A DNA stretch of 64,000 nucleotides from contig OX463813.1 in NCBI GenBank assembly GCA_949825045.1, positions 6,944,001 through 7,008,000 of the forward strand, written 5' to 3'. Below are positions 54,301-60,300 of this stretch, piece by piece. The stretch's first letter is position 1. Each line of letters begins with the position of its first letter. The position numbers were made by a program, and so were the translations under genes. The notes under the pieces were generated by a model. It searched no databases. It was not told the origin of the DNA and saw only the letters and a list, made by a program, of their open reading frames with translations. This DNA comes from Argyresthia goedartella (taxonomy: Eukaryota > Arthropoda > Insecta > Lepidoptera > Argyresthiidae).

Positions 54301-57300
54301 CTCATTTACAGATTGGGCAGGTCGAAGTCCCGCGGTCAGTCCCTGGACCTACCTGACAGTGAGTCAGACACCCAGGCCAGGATACGCAGCATAAGTGCCG
54401 AGAGAAACCATGGTAAAGTTTTAATTATTTACCTAAAAAACAGTCAAGTGTGAGACGAGCTCGCAGACGAAGGGTTCCGTGCCATCTGTTTCTGCTTCTT
54501 CTGCTTCTTCTTTTGATTCGACGTGCTAGCTCTTTTGAGGTTAATTTTGCCAGTGTCAAGTGTTTTTGAAAGATCACAATTTGGTTCAATTAACGTCTTG
54601 GCAATTATTTGTAGCTCTTTAACACATCCGGGAGGACGTGAAGGGCTGTAGGTACCATCAAACACGAAAAAACGCTAACAATGCGCCTTTTGTCCTAATA
54701 GATGCAATACATGCAATTCCAAAAATTCAAGGGAATCCACCTTGTTTTTTAAAATTATGTGTATTTCATTATTTGTTTCTGAAGCGGGAAAAGAGAATCT
54801 ATATAGAAAGAAACACAATCTATGAAAATCGCTGACGGATAGTCGGAAAGCGAAGGCATAGTAATATGTTACTATATTTCTAGAATCTAGAAACTATCCA
54901 AAAACGAAAAAATATAGGTATCTTAGTTTTAGATCTCCATACTTAGTACAAACATTATCCTTCACTCTAATGAAATACAAATTAAGAGTAACTAAGGTCA
55001 TATCAGGTAATATTACTACGCAGCAAGTTGATCCATTAGGCCCATTAGGCATTATGTATTTTATAATATTTTATTCAGGGTCTTCAACAACATTTTATTT
55101 CAGACGCAGCCTTAGCAGTTCCAAATCGGAACGTGTACTCAGCAGGAGCTTCGCCAGTTCAATCTGGAGACGAGTCGAGGACTTCCAGAAGGTACGACCT
55201 GTTCATCAGCTAGAATCACCACTTGTCTGGGTGAGAAGCCTTAAGTTCCTTAAGGCAACCCACCAAGACAAGTGGAAATGAAGCTCACAGGCCTTTACTG
55301 AGATTTGAGTAAGATTGAGCCATACCCCACCACGCTGGCTCAGCGGGTGTCGGACATACATGATGAAAAAATAACCAATTGGTTGGTCGTTTTTTTCGGG
55401 ATCTAGACTAGTTTCTAGGTCTAGGATATATATTCTAAAGTATTTAAACTATTCAAAATATATTGATTAGGTACAGTTAGTATGTACGTACTAGTATTGT
55501 GTTTATTGAACGAACGCACGACTAACATGGCAAGGTTACATTATGTTTAAAAACTAAATATTGATGATATGTCAATTGGTATGGTTAATTTAAATGTACT
55601 AACGTAATATGAAAAAGGTTGCCTATTTAACTCGCCCAATAATGCTCTCTTGCCATGTAATAAATGAAAAAAATGATCCAATTTTTTAAGAACTTAAATA
55701 TATTAATAATATATTATTAATAATATATTTAAACAATATATATATTAACTTAAAAATATATATTTTGTACGAAATCGGCACTAATTGTGGTATTTTCTTT
55801 CTTTTCATCTGTCAACATTCACATGTGCTGGGGGTAATCGCACTCTGCAAACTGGTAACACTGGTATTTCACACTAAATCTTCAATTTTTCTACAAAAAA
55901 TATATCTCACGCGCTTTGCAAGTTGCACTTCCATTGTTTTATTTACGCTTGATTGTTTTAATACATTTTTCTTTATTCAAATTGCATGATTCACTTATAT
56001 CTCTTTTTTCAAACTGCATGCTACCACCACCTACTTTTTCTTCTTTTTTAAATGTTGTGTTATTAAAAACTAACGCCTAAAGGTCCTCCCTCAGTGAAGT
56101 TTCTGGCTTCAGTACCGCATCAGCTAGGACGTTCATCCACGAGGCCTCGACCCTGGTCTTGGAGACCATAGAGGCCGGTATCAAGAAACACTACTTGGTG
56201 CCATTGACCATAGCACAAAGGTCAAGATGGCGGAGGAAAGGGGTCAAACTGCACATTTACAACGAGCACACATTTGTTGCTAAACATTTGAGCGGGTAAG
56301 CTCCTACACTATTATTTTATTAATAAAATCATACAATAGCGAAATAGTGATTAGATTACAATTAGGAATTTTCTGATAGCTAATTAAAATACAAAAAAGT
56401 TCTGAAAGCTGTGACAGATGGCGTTGATTCGACTTGTATTTCTTCTATGGGGCTGTGATAATTAATTCAAACTTGTGTTTTGTTTGTTGTTGACCAATAA
56501 CAATTCTGGTTCTTCGGTTTTGCCTTTCATTTATTCTGATATCTTGGATTTTTTTATCGCTGTTGAAAATACTAATCACGACACGATTATTTCGCAAAGC
56601 TGTCTTTAATTGCGACTTTCCTTGTTTATGCGATGTCCTGATTGGTCAATAAAAAAGCGAGTTAAATTCCTAGATATCAGAATTACATGAGGCTACACAC
56701 AGCTTTAGGTCCACTATCAAAATTACATAATTTTCGAACTGGTTACAAAATAAAAACCATATCTCGCCAACAACATTTGACTACTTTATTTTAATTTTTA
56801 TGAGCTGTCAGAAAATTGGATATTTGAATTTATCTGTAGACTAAACATATACATCGCTAGGCTTGTATAATATGAGATGTTTAACTTTTTAACAAATTGA
56901 TATTAAAAAAATGAATAAAGTGTCTTATCTTATCACATTGACACAGTCACAAATTGGCTTTTATTTCCTCTCTTGTTATAGGCTAAATTTTACTTAGTTC
57001 GCTGAACTTTCGACGGCTAAAAACCCAAACTTTTTTGACATCGGCAATGAAAAATATTGCTTATTACGTACGCAATAGGAAATATCAAAAGTAAAATAAA
57101 GGATTGCACAAAGTATATAAATATTATAAAAATAAATGTAACTTTCCTTTTCCAGCGGCACAGTCTGCGTGGTCTGTAACAAGACTGTGGCCCGCCGGCT
57201 CGGCAAGCAAGGATACGAGTGCCGCGACTGCCTGCTGAAGTGCCACAAGCACTGCCACGTCAAAGTGCCGGGCACCTGTCCGAGGTCCACCGTGGCGGGC

Positions 57301-60300
57301 ATGGAACTGTGAGTTGCCGCCTTTTTGGCACTATTTTTGTGATTTTTCAAGAAGAACTTAAGCAAGAGTTCCGCGAATCTGAGGAGAACCGAAAGATGAA
57401 GATAAGGGGTTGCCGCATATTTGGCACTTTTATGTATATTTTTCACGAACAACAATGATAAAATTGGGATAAATTAGACAAGGGTGCCAAACTTTGGTGA
57501 AAATAAATTAATTACGGTTATATATCTACAGCTTTAAGTAGTTTAAGCCAATTAAAATAATGGCCTGTTTCAAGGAGTCCCGATAAGCTCTGTTTTATAA
57601 AATTTATGTTTTAACTGCTTATCTGTGTTTTATCTGAGACTTCTTGAAACTGGCCCTTATTGTTTTAAAATAATTATAATACTATTAATATAATTATATA
57701 CTATTGCATGCCCTCATCGGAAATTATAAATGTAAAAAATATATACAAATTAATATTATCAATATGATTTTCATAAATAATAAATGGTGCCCTGTACACA
57801 ATGTATAACTAGTTTCATAGTGGACGTTGTTCAGAATGATGAGTCTGACAATAGTTCCGGAGTTATCCATGGTACGGGGTTTGCGGGGCACTCTGTCTGT
57901 CGGGATATCTGTTACATGGTTCGCGGGGCACTCTGTCTGTCGGGATATCTGTTACATGGTTCGCAGGGCACTCTGTCTGTCGGGATATCTGTTACATGGT
58001 TTGCGGGGCACTCTGTCTGTCGGGATATCTGTTACACCACACAACATTTTGCTAAAATCTGCTTCGTCAAAATGAATAAAACCTTCGTACTAATAACCTG
58101 TATCCACTCATTTGGCACAAATATATCCAAATAATACCAACCAAAATGTCATATATAATAATTAAACGGGGTAATAAATTTAATCTGTAGCTAGATTGTC
58201 ATCTACCTTTTTAGATATATTTATTTAATTAAATTATTAAGTTGATTATGCAATCTGCTCGAATTCAAAGTACTTTTTAGTTATCTAGTCCTCATTCGAT
58301 GTCGTACTTTTTTGAAAAGTAATTACTATTTACAGATGCCTATGACAAAATCTGTAAGAAGACAAGTGATCTTAGACAATGCAAAAACTAAAAATATTTT
58401 ATTTTTTGAATTGGTTGCAAAGAAATGGCCTTTATTTTAGCTGTTACTTTTAAACCGCTACAATTTAAATGATCACCAAAATATTTTTTATTACCCAAAA
58501 TGGATATATGATCACCAAAATTTGCAGAAAATATCAGGGCTAAATACTGCGATAGCGTAGGTGAAGGTCATGTCAGATTGAACATGTAAGATCAACAAAA
58601 AATAATTAAAACATAAACTTAAAAAGTACACAAAACATAAAAAGAACTTTTGTGATCATTTATCCAAACACAATTTGGTGATCATTTATCCATTTTGGCA
58701 GTCATTTCGAATTTATTGGAAGTAAAATAGGTGCGTTTTTGGTAATCGTTTAAACACAAGCCCTTTTAAATCTGCCAACCAACTCATAGCTAGTATGTAT
58801 TGCTTATATGTATTCCTTTTTTTCCGCTGCCAAGGTCCCATTCGCATAGCTTTGGAAATGGAAGGTACTAGTAGACGTATTTATGTTTTATTTCAGGTCG
58901 CAATACGCAAATTAAGCAATACTTTTTTTCGTAGGCATTTATGCCGTAGTTTAGTTCAGTACAAAGTTGTTTTTTTAATAATTACTCTTATTTTAGTTAA
59001 TGAATGCATTCAAATATAATCTTGATTATTTACAAAAAAATACTGATAATAAATTTATCATAAAAATATTTTTTTTGAAATTACTGTAAATATACTTAAT
59101 TATTTCAACTCTCTAAATCTCAATCAACAACAATAGTTACATGTTACAGTTACAGCTTAACATCTGTCAACAATTTCAAATAATACATTAATATTAAAAC
59201 ACAACAAACACTCTGCCTTTAATTCTACATTGCATCTAAAAATTTTACAAGCGTCTAATTCTATATTTCCATATCACTTACTCTATCCCTTTTAAATTAT
59301 TTTAGGTGAATTTAAATATTCTGTTCTTTTTCTAGATCAATGCTTCCAGTTTTGAGCGAATAGTCGAGTTTAACAAGAAGACTGCAAGGAAAATACCACA
59401 AAATACCTAAACATGCAATTTGCAACTCAGGTTTATGACAATTACACTCTTGTAGCCGTCAGTCATATTATATAGTGTATTTTGATTTTTATAAATGCAT
59501 GTTCTTAATGCACGCACTTTTTACACCACCACAATTTTATAGTTTATTTATAAATATTATATATATTTGTTCACTATATATATTCAGAAGCCCTAAATGA
59601 CGGGTCTTTTTAAGGTCATGTCCGATAATGATGAATGAAACTAACGATCCAGGAGTCAACAGTTATTATATTAGTTAGTTATTTTATAATTATTTTATTT
59701 ATGCATCTGTATTTGTCTTATCTACCAGGTACATAATCTTTACAGATATATTTCTTCAATGTCTGTATTCTAGATATTATACCTTCTTCACGCGGCTATT
59801 ATTTTATTTTATTGGTTTTGTACTGTACTGATTTTTTGCACGTTTCTATAGCCAGGTCAGGTAAATATGTGCAGTAACAGATCATTCATAATTTTTTAAT
59901 TATTTCTAAATCTTTTGCACCCTGTATTTTGTTTTCTAGCACGCTTTGATAATAGTACTTTATGAAATAAGGAAGCAAAGTTGGTCATAACATAACCTAC
60001 GAGGTTGGTTTACCAGCTCCAGCCGCAGCGCAGGCTAGAGCAGCAAAGTACGAGTATGTTATTACCAATTGCTCTCGAGTCTCATAAGACGTTTTTCAAC
60101 ACATTTGTGAGGAAAATAAAAAAAACAGTTAGGTAAGTACTCGACATTTTCACAATAAAAACAATGAATGAAAAGTTTTATTTGTTGAAAACTGGATGAA
60201 AATTATGATTCTAAAACCAACGTCATAAGAGGCACTTTACGAGCAATTGTGTTGAAAACTGTTTTATGCATGATAAATTATATTTTTATATTTCATGAAA

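Noticed and set aside
57784..58134. Repetitive protein frames over 57784-58134
   Set aside because: Produced by a 40-bp tandem repeat whose period is not a multiple of three; two frames show the same phrase in turn.
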